Source of the DNA: Pseudomonas bananamidigenes
GTDB taxonomy: Bacteria; Pseudomonadota; Gammaproteobacteria; Pseudomonadales; Pseudomonadaceae
Direction of reading: 5' to 3'
NCBI RefSeq assembly: GCF_001679645.1
Contig: NZ_LRUN01000022.1
Coordinates: forward strand, 223,373 to 287,372
DNA length: 64,000 nt
Shown: positions 9,386 through 17,691 of the stretch, piece by piece
Position numbering within the stretch: position 1 is the first letter of the stretch
How the letters are laid out: every line of letters starts with the position of its first letter
Notes under the pieces: model-generated
Told to the model about the DNA's origin: nothing
What the model saw: only the letters and a program-made list of their open reading frames with translations
Database searches by the model: none
Position numbers and translations under genes: made by a program

Positions 9386-11698
9386 TCAAGCCAACTGACT
9401 GCGCAGCTGCCGGGCTGCCGCGACCATATTGACCAGCGCCGCTTCGGTCTCCGGCCAGGCACGGGTCTTCAGGCCGCAGTCGGGGTTGACCCATAACCGC
9501 TCGGCCGGAATCCGCTTCACGGCCTTGCTCATCAGCTTGACCATTTCCGTCGTGTCCGGCACCCGTGGCGAATGGATGTCGTAGACGCCCGGGCCGATGT
9601 CGTTCGGGTAATCGAACGCTTCGAAGGCTTCGAGCAATTCCATGTCCGAACGCGAGGTTTCGATGGTGATCACGTCGGCGTCCATGTCGGCGATGGCCTT
9701 GATCACGTCATTGAACTCGCTGTAGCACATGTGGGTGTGGATCTGGGTTTCGTCCTTCACGCCCGAGGCGGTCAGGCGGAACGCTTCCACGGCCCAGTCG
9801 AGGTATTCCTGCCATTGCTCGCGGCGCAGCGGCAGGCCTTCGCGAAACGCCGCTTCGTCGATCTGCACGATTTTGATCCCGGCACGTTCCAGATCCGTCA
9901 CTTCGTCCCGCAGGGCCAGCGCCAGTTGTTGCGCCTGGACCTTGCGCGACACGTCCTCGCGGGGGAACGACCACATCAGCATGGTCACGGGACCGGTGAG
10001 CATGCCTTTCATGACTTTGTCGGTCAGGCTCTGGGCGTAGGTGATCCAGTCCACGGTCATGGCATTCGGGCGGCTCAGGTCACCGTAAATCACAGCAGGC
10101 TTCACGCAGCGCGAGCCATAGCTCTGAACCCAGCCGAAACGGGTGAACAGGTAGCCGTCCAGTTGCTCGGCGAAGTACTCGACCATGTCGTTGCGCTCGG
10201 CTTCACCGTGCACCAGCACATCCAGGCCCAGACGTTCCTGGACTTGCACCGCGTGGCGAATTTCGCTGCGCATGGCGTCGTGGTAGTCGTTGGCCGACAG
10301 CTTGCCCTGCCTGAACGCCTGGCGGGCCAGACGAATCGAACCGGTCTGCGGGAACGAGCCAATGGTGGTGGTCGGAAACGTCGGCAATTTCAAACGCGCC
10401 TGTTGCGCGGCGATGCGCTTGGCGAACGGCGAATGACGCTGGCTGTCGCGGGCATTGATCGCTTCGATGCGCGCCTGCACATCGGCCTTGTGAATACGCG
10501 GCGAGCGAGCGCGGCTTTCCTGAATGGCGCGGCTTTCAGCCAGTGCTTTTTGCACTTTCGGTGTTTGTGGATCGTTCAGCGCATCACGCAGCACGGCAAT
10601 TTCGCTGCACTTCTGCACGGCGAAGGCCAGCCAGCTTTTGAGTTCCGGATCGAGCTTGTCTTCACGCTCGACATCCACCGGACTGTGCAGCAACGAACAG
10701 GAACTGCTGACCCACAGGTTGTCGCCAAAACGCTCCTGCGCCGGTTGCAACTGCGCCAGTGCCTGCTCCAGTTCGCAGCGCCAGACGTTTCGACCATTGA
10801 CCAGTCCCACCGAGAGAATCTTGTAGGTCGGCAGGCGATCCAGCACCTGGCCAAGTTGCGCCGGCGCACGCACGGCGTCGATATGCAAACCTTGTACAGG
10901 CAGGCCGACGGCGAGGCCCAGGTTGTCTTGCAGGCCACTGAAATAGGTCGCCACCAGTTTTTTCAGCGGCGAATACTGAAGGATGTGATAGGCGCGCTCG
11001 AAGGCGTTTTTCCACGCTTGCGGCAGATCGAGGGTGAGGATCGGTTCGTCGATCTGCACCCACTCCACGCCCTGCGCCGCGAGGCGACCGAGGATTTCGT
11101 TGAACACCGGCAGCAGGCGCTCGAGCAGGTCGAGCTTGTCGAAGTCATTGCCTTTCGCCTTGCCCAGCCACAGATAAGTCAACGGGCCGATGATCACCGG
11201 TTTGACGTTGTGCCCCAGCGCTTTGGCTTCTTCGACTTCATCGAACAGCTGTTCCCAGCTCAGCTTGAATTGTTGGTCTGCAGTGAATTCCGGGACCAGG
11301 TAGTGGTAGTTGGTGTCGAACCACTTGGTCAGCTCTTGGGCATATTGAGTCTTGCCGTGCTCACCGCCGCAGCAGGACGCCGTGGCGCCGCGAGCCATGG
11401 CAAACAGCGTGTCGAGGGTCGGCAGACCGCGTTCGTCGCGCACACCGTCGAAGCGCTCGGGAATCACACCGAAGGTCAGCGAGTGGGTCAGTACCTGGTC
11501 GTACCAGGCGAAATCGCCGACCGGCAACAGCTCGATGCCGGCGTCCTTCTGCAATTGCCAGTGCCTGGCGCGCAGCTCGCGGCCGACCTGATTCAGGGCT
11601 GGCTGATCGAGATCGCCCTTCCAGTAGGCCTCAAGGGCTTTTTTCAGTTCGCGGTCGGCGCCGATGCGGGGGAAACCAAGGGTGTGGGCCACGGCCAT
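9386..11698 (-). CDS. metE: Cobalamin-independent methionine synthase
   Basis: A 770-aa protein, the usual MetE length. It transfers a methyl group from 5-methyltetrahydropteroyl-triglutamate to homocysteine in the last step of methionine synthesis, in the cytoplasm. The N-terminus [13 protein letters not shown] is characteristic, and the zinc/homocysteine-binding parts HTHMCYSEF and [10 protein letters not shown] are intact near the C-terminus. ATG 11698 was chosen because it matches the family start and has GGAG about 10 bases upstream; the frame continues 19 codons further up to 11755, into the MetR operator. It is divergent from metR, the expected arrangement for MetR-controlled metE. Confidence 0.97.
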   Translation of the reverse strand: MAVAHTLGFPRIGADRELKKALEAYWKGDLDQPALNQVGRELRARHWQLQKDAGIELLPVGDFAWYDQVLTHSLTFGVIPERFDGVRDERGLPTLDTLFAMARGATASCCGGEHGKTQYAQELTKWFDTNYHYLVPEFTADQQFKLSWEQLFDEVEEAKALGHNVKPVIIGPLTYLWLGKAKGNDFDKLDLLERLLPVFNEILGRLAAQGVEWVQIDEPILTLDLPQAWKNAFERAYHILQYSPLKKLVATYFSGLQDNLGLAVGLPVQGLHIDAVRAPAQLGQVLDRLPTYKILSVGLVNGRNVWRCELEQALAQLQPAQERFGDNLWVSSSCSLLHSPVDVEREDKLDPELKSWLAFAVQKCSEIAVLRDALNDPQTPKVQKALAESRAIQESRARSPRIHKADVQARIEAINARDSQRHSPFAKRIAAQQARLKLPTFPTTTIGSFPQTGSIRLARQAFRQGKLSANDYHDAMRSEIRHAVQVQERLGLDVLVHGEAERNDMVEYFAEQLDGYLFTRFGWVQSYGSRCVKPAVIYGDLSRPNAMTVDWITYAQSLTDKVMKGMLTGPVTMLMWSFPREDVSRKVQAQQLALALRDEVTDLERAGIKIVQIDEAAFREGLPLRREQWQEYLDWAVEAFRLTASGVKDETQIHTHMCYSEFNDVIKAIADMDADVITIETSRSDMELLEAFEAFDYPNDIGPGVYDIHSPRVPDTTEMVKLMSKAVKRIPAERLWVNPDCGLKTRAWPETEAALVNMVAAARQLRSQLA

Positions 11699-11754
11699 GT
11701 CGAGTGTTCTCCATTGGATAAAAGATGGCGCCATTGTCGACAGCCAGGACAACA

Positions 11755-11767
11755 TGAGACAAACTCA
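11755..11767. promoter_or_regulatory. Candidate MetR operator in metE-metR intergenic region
   Basis: TGAGACAAACTCA is a perfect 13-bp inverted repeat, TGAG-N5-CTCA. It fits the known MetR consensus TGAA-N5-TTCA except for the innermost base of each arm. It lies in the 111-bp gap between the divergent metE and metR genes, where MetR is known to bind in other bacteria. Confidence 0.6.
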
Positions 11768-11809
11768 ACCTTTTCGTGTTGATCACAAATTTCCCTCATG
11801 GAGCCTGCG

Positions 11810-12727
11810 GTGCTTGAAATCCGTCACCTGAAAACCCTGCATGCCCTGCGCGAAGCCGACAGTCTGGTGGATGCGGCCGATCGCCTGCACCTGACCCAGT
11901 CGGCACTGTCCCACCAGTTCAAGGAACTGGAAGAACGCATGGGCATGCCGTTGTTCGTGCGCAAGACCAAACCGGTGCGGTTCACCAGCGCCGGCCTGCG
12001 CCTGCTGCAGCTGGCCGACGCGACCCTGCCGCTGCTGCGCGCCGCCGAACGGGACATCGGGCGTCTGGCCGGGGGCACCGCCGGGCGTCTGCACATGGCC
12101 ATCGAATGCCACAGTTGCTTTCAGTGGCTGATGCCGACCATCGACCAGTTCCGTGATGCGTGGCCGGAAGTCGAACTCGACCTGGCCTCGGGTTTCTCCT
12201 TCGCTCCGCTGCCGGCCCTGGCCCGGGGCGATCTGGACCTGGTAGTGACCTCCGACCCGCTGGAAATCGCCGGCATCACCTATGTGCCGCTGTTCACCTA
12301 CGAAGCCATGCTCGCGGTGGCCAACCAGCATGCCTTGGCGAGCAAGCCCTACATTGTCCCCGAAGACCTGTTGAGCGAGACCCTGATCACCTATCCGGTC
12401 GAGCGCGACCGGCTGGACATCTTCACCCGTTTCCTCGAACCCGCCGACATCGAGCCCGCGCAGGTGCGCACCTCAGAACTGACGGTCATGATGATGCAAC
12501 TGGTGGCCAGCGGCCGGGGCGTGTGCGGCATGCCGCACTGGGCACTGCATGAATACAGTTCGCGGGGCTACGTGAAGGCCAAGCGGCTGGGAGAGAAAGG
12601 CCTGTTCGCGACCCTGTACGCGGCGATCCGTGCCGACATGCTGGACGCGCCTTATATGCGCGACTTCCTGCTGACGGCCAAGGACACGTCGTTCTCGACG
12701 CTGGATGGGGTCAGCGCGGCTCGTTGA
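11810..12727 (+). CDS. metR: LysR-type activator of methionine genes
   Basis: A 305-aa LysR-family regulator that responds to homocysteine and activates metE in known systems. It has an N-terminal winged helix (residues about 1-60, with AADRLHLTQSALSHQFKELEE) and a C-terminal effector domain. I chose GTG 11810 (MLEIRHLKTL) because GGAG lies 6 bases before it and this is the usual N-terminus of Pseudomonas MetR. ATG 11798, which would add four residues, has no visible ribosome binding site. The divergent position beside metE and the near-consensus MetR site support the assignment. Confidence 0.93.
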   Translation: MLEIRHLKTLHALREADSLVDAADRLHLTQSALSHQFKELEERMGMPLFVRKTKPVRFTSAGLRLLQLADATLPLLRAAERDIGRLAGGTAGRLHMAIECHSCFQWLMPTIDQFRDAWPEVELDLASGFSFAPLPALARGDLDLVVTSDPLEIAGITYVPLFTYEAMLAVANQHALASKPYIVPEDLLSETLITYPVERDRLDIFTRFLEPADIEPAQVRTSELTVMMMQLVASGRGVCGMPHWALHEYSSRGYVKAKRLGEKGLFATLYAAIRADMLDAPYMRDFLLTAKDTSFSTLDGVSAAR

Positions 12728-12775
12728 GGCGTCGTATCTGAACGTATGGCGACCATTCGTCCTGAAACCACGTTC

Positions 12776-12795
12776 ACCTGTCAGATCTGACAGTA
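12776..12795. promoter_or_regulatory. Lux-box-like palindrome upstream of Ig-like gene
   Basis: The core CTGTCAGATCTGACAG (12778-12793) is a perfect 16-bp palindrome within a 20-bp lux-box-sized element. Spacing and symmetry resemble las/rhl boxes of the type CTGCCAGTTCTGGCAG. Its centre is 77 bp before the ATG at 12863. The same CTGTCA-N4-TGACAG occurs before the mevalonate operon at 59566-59581. Binding by a LuxR-type protein is an inference; another dimeric regulator is possible. Confidence 0.6.
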
Positions 12796-12862
12796 GGCGG
12801 TTCTGCGTTTCCCGTGTGTGATGGAGGCCCGACTCAATGGGCCGACAGGCCGGGAGACTGCG

Positions 12863-14368
12863 ATGAACCTTCAATCACAAGCAGTGAGCGACGCGCTGGC
12901 TCTGTTTCCGGTGTACCCACCGCAATGGGTAACACCGGTGCAGCCGCCTTCGATGGCTCATGGGGGTATCCCCCTCTCTGCCTTCACGCCGCAGGGACTG
13001 GAGATCGTCATCGAGCCGATCACCGGTTTGCGGAATTGGGTCATGGCGGCTTTTGATGTCGTGACGCTGTTCGTCAACGGTGTTCGCACCAACGTCAGCA
13101 AAACCATCATGCCGGGTGAAGAAGGCGATCGTTTCCTTCTGCACTTGCCGGAGCTCTGGTTCATCAACGGTGTGAACGACGTGTTCTACCGAGTGACACG
13201 AGTCAGCGGCAATCAAGATGACTCGCCCGCGCTCCAGCTGCTGTATCACAAGCCGGCGCCCACCATCAGCGTCGGCCATCCGTCCAGCATCGGCCCGGGG
13301 CAGCCAGCGATCATCACCCTCACCGTCGGTTACGCACGGCCTTACGACACGGTCATCTTGACCATTGGCATCTGGAGCATCACGTTCACCAACCCCGACC
13401 CCGCCAAACCGATCACTTACAGCCTGACCGCCGCCGAACTCCAGCAGATCGGCGATGGCACTCATCCGGTGAATGCCCGGGTGACCGATCAGTTGACCAA
13501 CAGCAACCTATCACCGACGACCACTATCACCATCGATACGAAACAAGTGGTGGAAACAAGGATCACATCACTGACAGACGCATCCGGGGCAAGCGTGCCC
13601 AACGGCGGTTCAACCTTTCAGACCGGTGTCACATTGAGAGGGACGACTGCTCCCAATCAAGCGTTGCAGATTCTGCTCAACGGCACGGTCAGACAGAACA
13701 TCACGGCTGACGTCAGTGGTGACTGGAGCTACGGCATTTCGGGACTGGCGGTATTTTTTCACACGTTCATTGCCAGGCCACTGCCCGCCGGCGCACCGGA
13801 TTCAGCGCCATGGCGAGTCAATATCGTGTCGGAATGGAAAGATGACTACACCGACTTTCAGAACGGCTCCTACAACGGCTGGCTCCTGCATAACGCAGCC
13901 CGCTCCGGCTATATCCGGGTACACGCAGGCGTAAGGGCATTTTTCAATTTCACCGATCAAGGCCCGATCAGCGGGTTTGCCGGGACGGTGATGTACAAGG
14001 ATTTCGATTGCCCGCCGGGAACCTATACGTTCCGGATGCAAGCCTGTCACGTTGCCGACAGCCCTGCGCCCGGTATTCCGAACCCGATCCTGCAATTGCA
14101 GTGCGGCATCGCGGGAGGTGATGGTGCGGTACGCGAAGTACCGAAGAACGGTATCTGGTATGACTTCCTGCTGAGCATCAACGTCCCCGCCCGCCGTATC
14201 GTCCGCTTCTACATTCAGAACCATCAGAACAACGGCTACGGTAATGACTTCGGTATTCGCAATATCAGTGTGATCCGCAGCAGTGGTGGCGGCGGTGGAA
14301 TCATGGAGTCTCTGGACGAGGCCCCGCTCTACAGCGGCCCGCCTCTTCAAGCGCTGCCACTGATTTGA
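12863..14368 (+). CDS. Ig-like domain protein with C-terminal beta-sandwich domain
   Basis: A 501-aa protein of unknown function. After about 125 N-terminal residues come two Ig-like beta-sandwich regions (about 130-225 and 228-310; the second reads ...GVTLRGTTAPNQALQILLNG..., typical of bacterial Ig-like adhesin repeats). A C-terminal domain (about 320-480) looks like a carbohydrate-binding-type beta sandwich, and the end is glycine-rich. There is no signal peptide, so if exported it needs a dedicated route. ATG 12863 has GGGAG 7 bases upstream; the frame is also open from GTG 12818, but no ribosome binding site precedes that codon. The lux-box-like palindrome upstream suggests regulation together with the mevalonate operon. 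Confidence 0.75.
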   Translation: MNLQSQAVSDALALFPVYPPQWVTPVQPPSMAHGGIPLSAFTPQGLEIVIEPITGLRNWVMAAFDVVTLFVNGVRTNVSKTIMPGEEGDRFLLHLPELWFINGVNDVFYRVTRVSGNQDDSPALQLLYHKPAPTISVGHPSSIGPGQPAIITLTVGYARPYDTVILTIGIWSITFTNPDPAKPITYSLTAAELQQIGDGTHPVNARVTDQLTNSNLSPTTTITIDTKQVVETRITSLTDASGASVPNGGSTFQTGVTLRGTTAPNQALQILLNGTVRQNITADVSGDWSYGISGLAVFFHTFIARPLPAGAPDSAPWRVNIVSEWKDDYTDFQNGSYNGWLLHNAARSGYIRVHAGVRAFFNFTDQGPISGFAGTVMYKDFDCPPGTYTFRMQACHVADSPAPGIPNPILQLQCGIAGGDGAVREVPKNGIWYDFLLSINVPARRIVRFYIQNHQNNGYGNDFGIRNISVIRSSGGGGGIMESLDEAPLYSGPPLQALPLI

Positions 14369-14371
14369 AGC

Positions 14372-14406
14372 ATGAACGAGGGAGAGGCCAAGTCTCCCTC
14401 GTTCAT
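14372..14406. terminator. Bidirectional terminator-like hairpin
   Basis: A perfect 14-bp stem ATGAACGAGGGAGA / TCTCCCTCGTTCAT with a 7-base loop, between the convergent Ig-like and GNAT genes. It overlaps the first base of the GNAT stop codon. There is no clear U run, so termination may be weak or factor-assisted. Confidence 0.6.
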
Positions 14407-14918
14407 CATTCAGAACGTGAACGCGGTTCACGCCACATATGGATCTTGTCGAAGTAATCCTCGCCGACCCGCACCGCCATCGGTTCCAGACCGAACTGAA
14501 GGAAGCCGCAGCGCTGGTACAGATTGAACGCCGCGTCATTGCCGGCGGTGACGGTCAGTTGAATGACTTTCAGCGCCGGATGCTGCTGCGCTTCCCCCAG
14601 CACCGCTTCCATCAACTTCAGGCCCAGCCCGCGCTGACGAAATTCAGCCGACACATACATGCCGAAGACCGTTGCCTTGTGCCGGGCCTTTTCCCGAGGT
14701 TCGAACGCCAGACCGACGATACCCGCCAACCGACCGGCTTCGAACGCACCGAACACCACGTCGAGCTTGCCGGTCAGGCGCGATTCCCACCAGCTCAGCG
14801 GCATCGCGGCCCGCTCGCGCACACTGGAAGTGAACGCCTGCGGATGCCGGTCGTAAGCCTCCAGCATCAACTCCCGATAGGCCAGCGCATGGCTGGCGTC
14901 GAGCCGCTCGATCCACAT
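14406..14918 (-). CDS. GNAT-family N-acetyltransferase
   Basis: A 170-aa protein with the GNAT fold: the acetyl-CoA loop is seen in VSAEFRQRGLGLKLMEAVL (Q/R-x-x-G-x-G/A pattern), followed by the QLTVTAGNDAAFNLYQRCGF segment typical of motif B. It should transfer an acetyl group from acetyl-CoA to an unidentified small molecule or protein amine. It begins 2 bases after the stop of the LysE-type exporter gene upstream, so the two are probably co-transcribed. Confidence 0.85.
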   Translation of the reverse strand: MWIERLDASHALAYRELMLEAYDRHPQAFTSSVRERAAMPLSWWESRLTGKLDVVFGAFEAGRLAGIVGLAFEPREKARHKATVFGMYVSAEFRQRGLGLKLMEAVLGEAQQHPALKVIQLTVTAGNDAAFNLYQRCGFLQFGLEPMAVRVGEDYFDKIHMWREPRSRSE

Positions 14919-14920
14919 GT

Positions 14921-15559
14921 TCAGGCTGCCTTGCGTTGCTCAAGCATCAGTCGCACCGCCAGACCGCCGAGCACAGCCCCCATGAAATAGCGCTGCACCG
15001 CCAGCCAGGTCGGGTTGCTGGCGAACCACGAGGCGATTCCCGCCGCCGACAGGGCGATCAACAGGTTGACGCTGAAGCTGACGCTGATCTGGGTCAGGCC
15101 GAGAATGATGCTCTGACTGAACACCGAGCCGTGCTCGGGGGTAATGAACTGTGGGAAAACCGAAAGATAGAACACCGCGATCTTCGGGTTCAGGGCGCTG
15201 GTGAGAAAACCCATGGTGATCAGTTTGCGCGAGGAGTCCGCCGGCAGTGCCTGCACTTCGAACGGCGAGCGCGCGCCGGGTTTCACCGCTTGCCAGGCCA
15301 GCCACAGCAGGTACAGCGCACCGGCCCACTTCAGCACTTCATAGGCCATCGGCACCGCGAGAAACACCGCCGTCAGACCCGCCGCCGCCGCAAACATATG
15401 CACGAAGAACCCGGCGACCACCCCCAGCAGCGATGTGACCCCGGCCTTGCGTCCCTGACAGATCGAACGGGAAATCAGGTAGATCATGTTCGGCCCCGGC
15501 GTCAGGACCATCAGCAGTGCGGCGGCGGCAAAAATCAACAGGTCCGGCAACGGGATCAT
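14921..15559 (-). CDS. LysE/RhtB-family amino acid exporter
   Basis: A 212-aa inner-membrane protein with about six hydrophobic segments and the family signature LTPGPNMIYLISRS near the N-terminus. Members export amino acids or related small metabolites by proton exchange; the substrate here is unknown. The downstream GNAT gene starts 2 bases after it, and the NUDIX gene stops 23 bases upstream of its start, so all three may form one minus-strand unit. Confidence 0.88.
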   Translation of the reverse strand: MIPLPDLLIFAAAALLMVLTPGPNMIYLISRSICQGRKAGVTSLLGVVAGFFVHMFAAAAGLTAVFLAVPMAYEVLKWAGALYLLWLAWQAVKPGARSPFEVQALPADSSRKLITMGFLTSALNPKIAVFYLSVFPQFITPEHGSVFSQSIILGLTQISVSFSVNLLIALSAAGIASWFASNPTWLAVQRYFMGAVLGGLAVRLMLEQRKAA

Positions 15560-15582
15560 GGCGAAGTCCTTGGCGTGAATGA

Positions 15583-16017
15583 TCAGGCGTTCGCAGTCAG
15601 CGAGGCTCGATGGAACGGCAGGATCAGGTCCCGTGTCAACGGGGCGAGAACCACATCGCCGTCGATGGCCGGGTCGATCCAGATCACCTCTTCGATCTCG
15701 GCCGCCGGCGACACTTCAGCGTCGATGTGCAGTTGAAAGATATCGGCCTGCACGACAAACCCCGGCTCGTTGGCGGCCGGTGCCGAAAACTGGCCGAGAA
15801 AACTCGCCTGCGCCGGATCGATCACCAGCCCCAGCTCTTCCTCCAGCTCACGGGCCAGGGCATGCACCGGCAACTCGTGGGGCTCGATCTTGCCGCCGGG
15901 CTGCATGAACGCCGTGGTGCCACGCTTGCGCACCAGCAGGGTCCGGCCATCGGGGCCAATCAGCAATGCGGCGGCAATGCGAATGATGCGTGGGGTTACA
16001 GTCGATGCAGAAGTCAT
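15583..16017 (-). CDS. NUDIX hydrolase
   Basis: A 144-aa protein carrying a complete Nudix box, G-x5-E-x7-REL-x-EE-x-GL, read as GGKIEPHE...RELEEELGL. It should hydrolyse a nucleoside diphosphate linked to another group, using Mg2+. The substrate cannot be predicted. I prefer ATG 16017 (MTSASTVTPRIIRIAAALL) over the longer frame from 16077, which overlaps the upstream regulator gene's end and adds a non-conserved stretch. Confidence 0.87.
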   Translation of the reverse strand: MTSASTVTPRIIRIAAALLIGPDGRTLLVRKRGTTAFMQPGGKIEPHELPVHALARELEEELGLVIDPAQASFLGQFSAPAANEPGFVVQADIFQLHIDAEVSPAAEIEEVIWIDPAIDGDVVLAPLTRDLILPFHRASLTANA

Positions 16018-16073
16018 GGGTCGGTCACTGGCGTCGATAAAACCGCAAGGATCCCATGCCGATGACAGCGACG

Positions 16074-17435
16074 TCATCCACCCCGGGCTTCGAGCGCCGG
16101 TTCCAGGTCGTCCGGGACCTTGACGAACACCTTGTACCTTGCACCTTCCATGGCTTCGAAGCTGATCAGTTTGTCCACCAGCAGAGCGCTCAAGACCTTG
16201 CCGGCATTGAGCAGCAACATGCCGTTGTCGGCATTGAGATTGCGCGCCAGGATCATCCCCGCCGCCAGTTCCCGTGTGCCCAGCACCTTGACGTTCGGGT
16301 CGGCCAGCACGACATCGTTGAGGAACGCCGCGCAGACCTGGATGAAGTCTTCGATCAGGTCAGGATCGTACAACCTGCCGGCGTACTGGCGCAGGTACAG
16401 CAAGGCTTCGTCGCTGTTCATCTGCCGCTCCAGAATCAGCCCGCGCTGCAACTCGACGAAGTCCACCGCCAGCTTCAACAGGCGCGAGCCGAAAGGGATG
16501 GCCTCGCCCTTGAGCCGGTCGGGAAAACCGCTGCCGTCCCAACGCTCCTGGTGGTGCAGGATCAGACGCGCCGCATCCTTCATCGGATCGAGGGTCATCA
16601 GCAGCGACTCGCTCTGTTTCGGGTAGGCCCGATAACGGTCGCGGTCAGTGCTGTGCAGCAGGTCGGAAGGCGTGGCCATCATGCCGTCGGTCCAGCTCAG
16701 CTTGCCGATGTTGTACAGCGCCGCAGCCATGGTCAGGTCGCGGCTGGCAGCTTCGTCCAGGCCATGCGCCTTGCAGTAGGCGCGCACCAGTTCGATGATC
16801 TGCCGGTTGGTCTGCTTGGCCGGCGGCAGGCGCAGATTGGCCAGCAGCGAGAACACTTCGGTGCCGGTCACGTAACTGTGCTTGAGCTCCTCGTAGGCCA
16901 GGTCGAGCATGTCGGCGGTCTGCTGCAGTTCGGCGGTGCGGGCGGCGACATGTTTTTCCAGGGTGCTGTTGAGCAGCCTCAACTGTTCGTTCTGTACCCG
17001 GGTCAGTTCTTCCAGGCGCTGGCGCTCACGCTCCAGATGCTGGTGCTCCAGCGCCTGGCGCAGAACCAGGAGCATTTCCTCATCGTTCCAGGGTTTGCTG
17101 ATGTAACGGTCGATCTGGCCTTCATTGATGGCCTTGATGATCGCCGACGGGTCGGCATAGCCGGTGAGCATGATCCGCGTGGTCGCCGGATAGAGCCGGT
17201 GAACCTGAGCCAGCAGCGTGGCGCCGTCCATGTTGGGCATCCGCGCGTCGCTCATCACCAGATCGACCGGGCGTTGCGCCAGTATTTCCAGCGCCTGGGC
17301 ACCGCCGGTGGCGAGCAACACGTCATAGGGCTGGCCACGCAGCAGACGGCGCAGGCTGTTGAGGATCGGTTCCTCGTCATCGACGAGCAGAACCGCGGGT
17401 CGTCGGGCCGAAGTCGGGACGGGTTGCTCTTCCAT
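16074..17435 (-). CDS. Response regulator with degenerate HD-GYP (YN-GYP) domain
   Basis: A 453-aa protein. The receiver domain is intact (acidic pair Asp19/Asp20, acceptor Asp63 in MSDARMP, Lys114 in SKPW), followed by a coiled-coil linker (about 125-180). The C-terminal HD-GYP domain keeps HHQERWDGSGFP (from His294), but the catalytic HD pair is replaced by Tyr241-Asn242 in AALYNIGK. The same YN-GYP change is known in P. aeruginosa PA2572, reported to lack c-di-GMP phosphodiesterase activity; this is probably its orthologue. ATG 17435 has GAGG 8 bases upstream. It is divergent from a c-di-GMP/kinase operon, as PA2572 lies beside the two-component gene PA2571. Confidence 0.88.
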   Translation of the reverse strand: MEEQPVPTSARRPAVLLVDDEEPILNSLRRLLRGQPYDVLLATGGAQALEILAQRPVDLVMSDARMPNMDGATLLAQVHRLYPATTRIMLTGYADPSAIIKAINEGQIDRYISKPWNDEEMLLVLRQALEHQHLERERQRLEELTRVQNEQLRLLNSTLEKHVAARTAELQQTADMLDLAYEELKHSYVTGTEVFSLLANLRLPPAKQTNRQIIELVRAYCKAHGLDEAASRDLTMAAALYNIGKLSWTDGMMATPSDLLHSTDRDRYRAYPKQSESLLMTLDPMKDAARLILHHQERWDGSGFPDRLKGEAIPFGSRLLKLAVDFVELQRGLILERQMNSDEALLYLRQYAGRLYDPDLIEDFIQVCAAFLNDVVLADPNVKVLGTRELAAGMILARNLNADNGMLLLNAGKVLSALLVDKLISFEAMEGARYKVFVKVPDDLEPALEARGG

Positions 17436-17537
17436 GGCGAGGCCTCGCGCAAAACGGTGGATAAGGAAGACGCACCGACAGACCGCCCCGCTTGCCCGCG
17501 CCTGCATGAAAGGCTAGATGATTTTTCGCGGCGGACC

Positions 17538-17555
17538 TGTAAATCCTCGTTTACA
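17538..17555. promoter_or_regulatory. Inverted repeat TGTAAA-N6-TTTACA in divergent promoter region
   Basis: A perfect 6-bp inverted repeat with 6-base spacing, in the 256-bp gap between the YN-GYP gene and the five-gene signalling operon. The geometry suits a dimeric regulator acting on one or both promoters. The regulator is not identified. Confidence 0.4.
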
Positions 17556-17691
17556 ACACGGCAGGCGAAGTCGCGTCCGGACAACTATGCTCAAGTCACC
17601 GAACAACACCATCGGCCAGTGCGCAGGCTTGAAGCGAGGGGAAAAGGATGCTCCCGATGACGAAAGTGCGTGAACCCGCAGGCATGGCGTC

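Noticed and set aside
9572..11782. Long open frame (736 codons) on the plus strand opposite metE
   Set aside because: It mirrors the metE coding sequence in a GC-rich genome; its protein is rich in Arg, Gln, His and Val with no domain, and MetE is certain.
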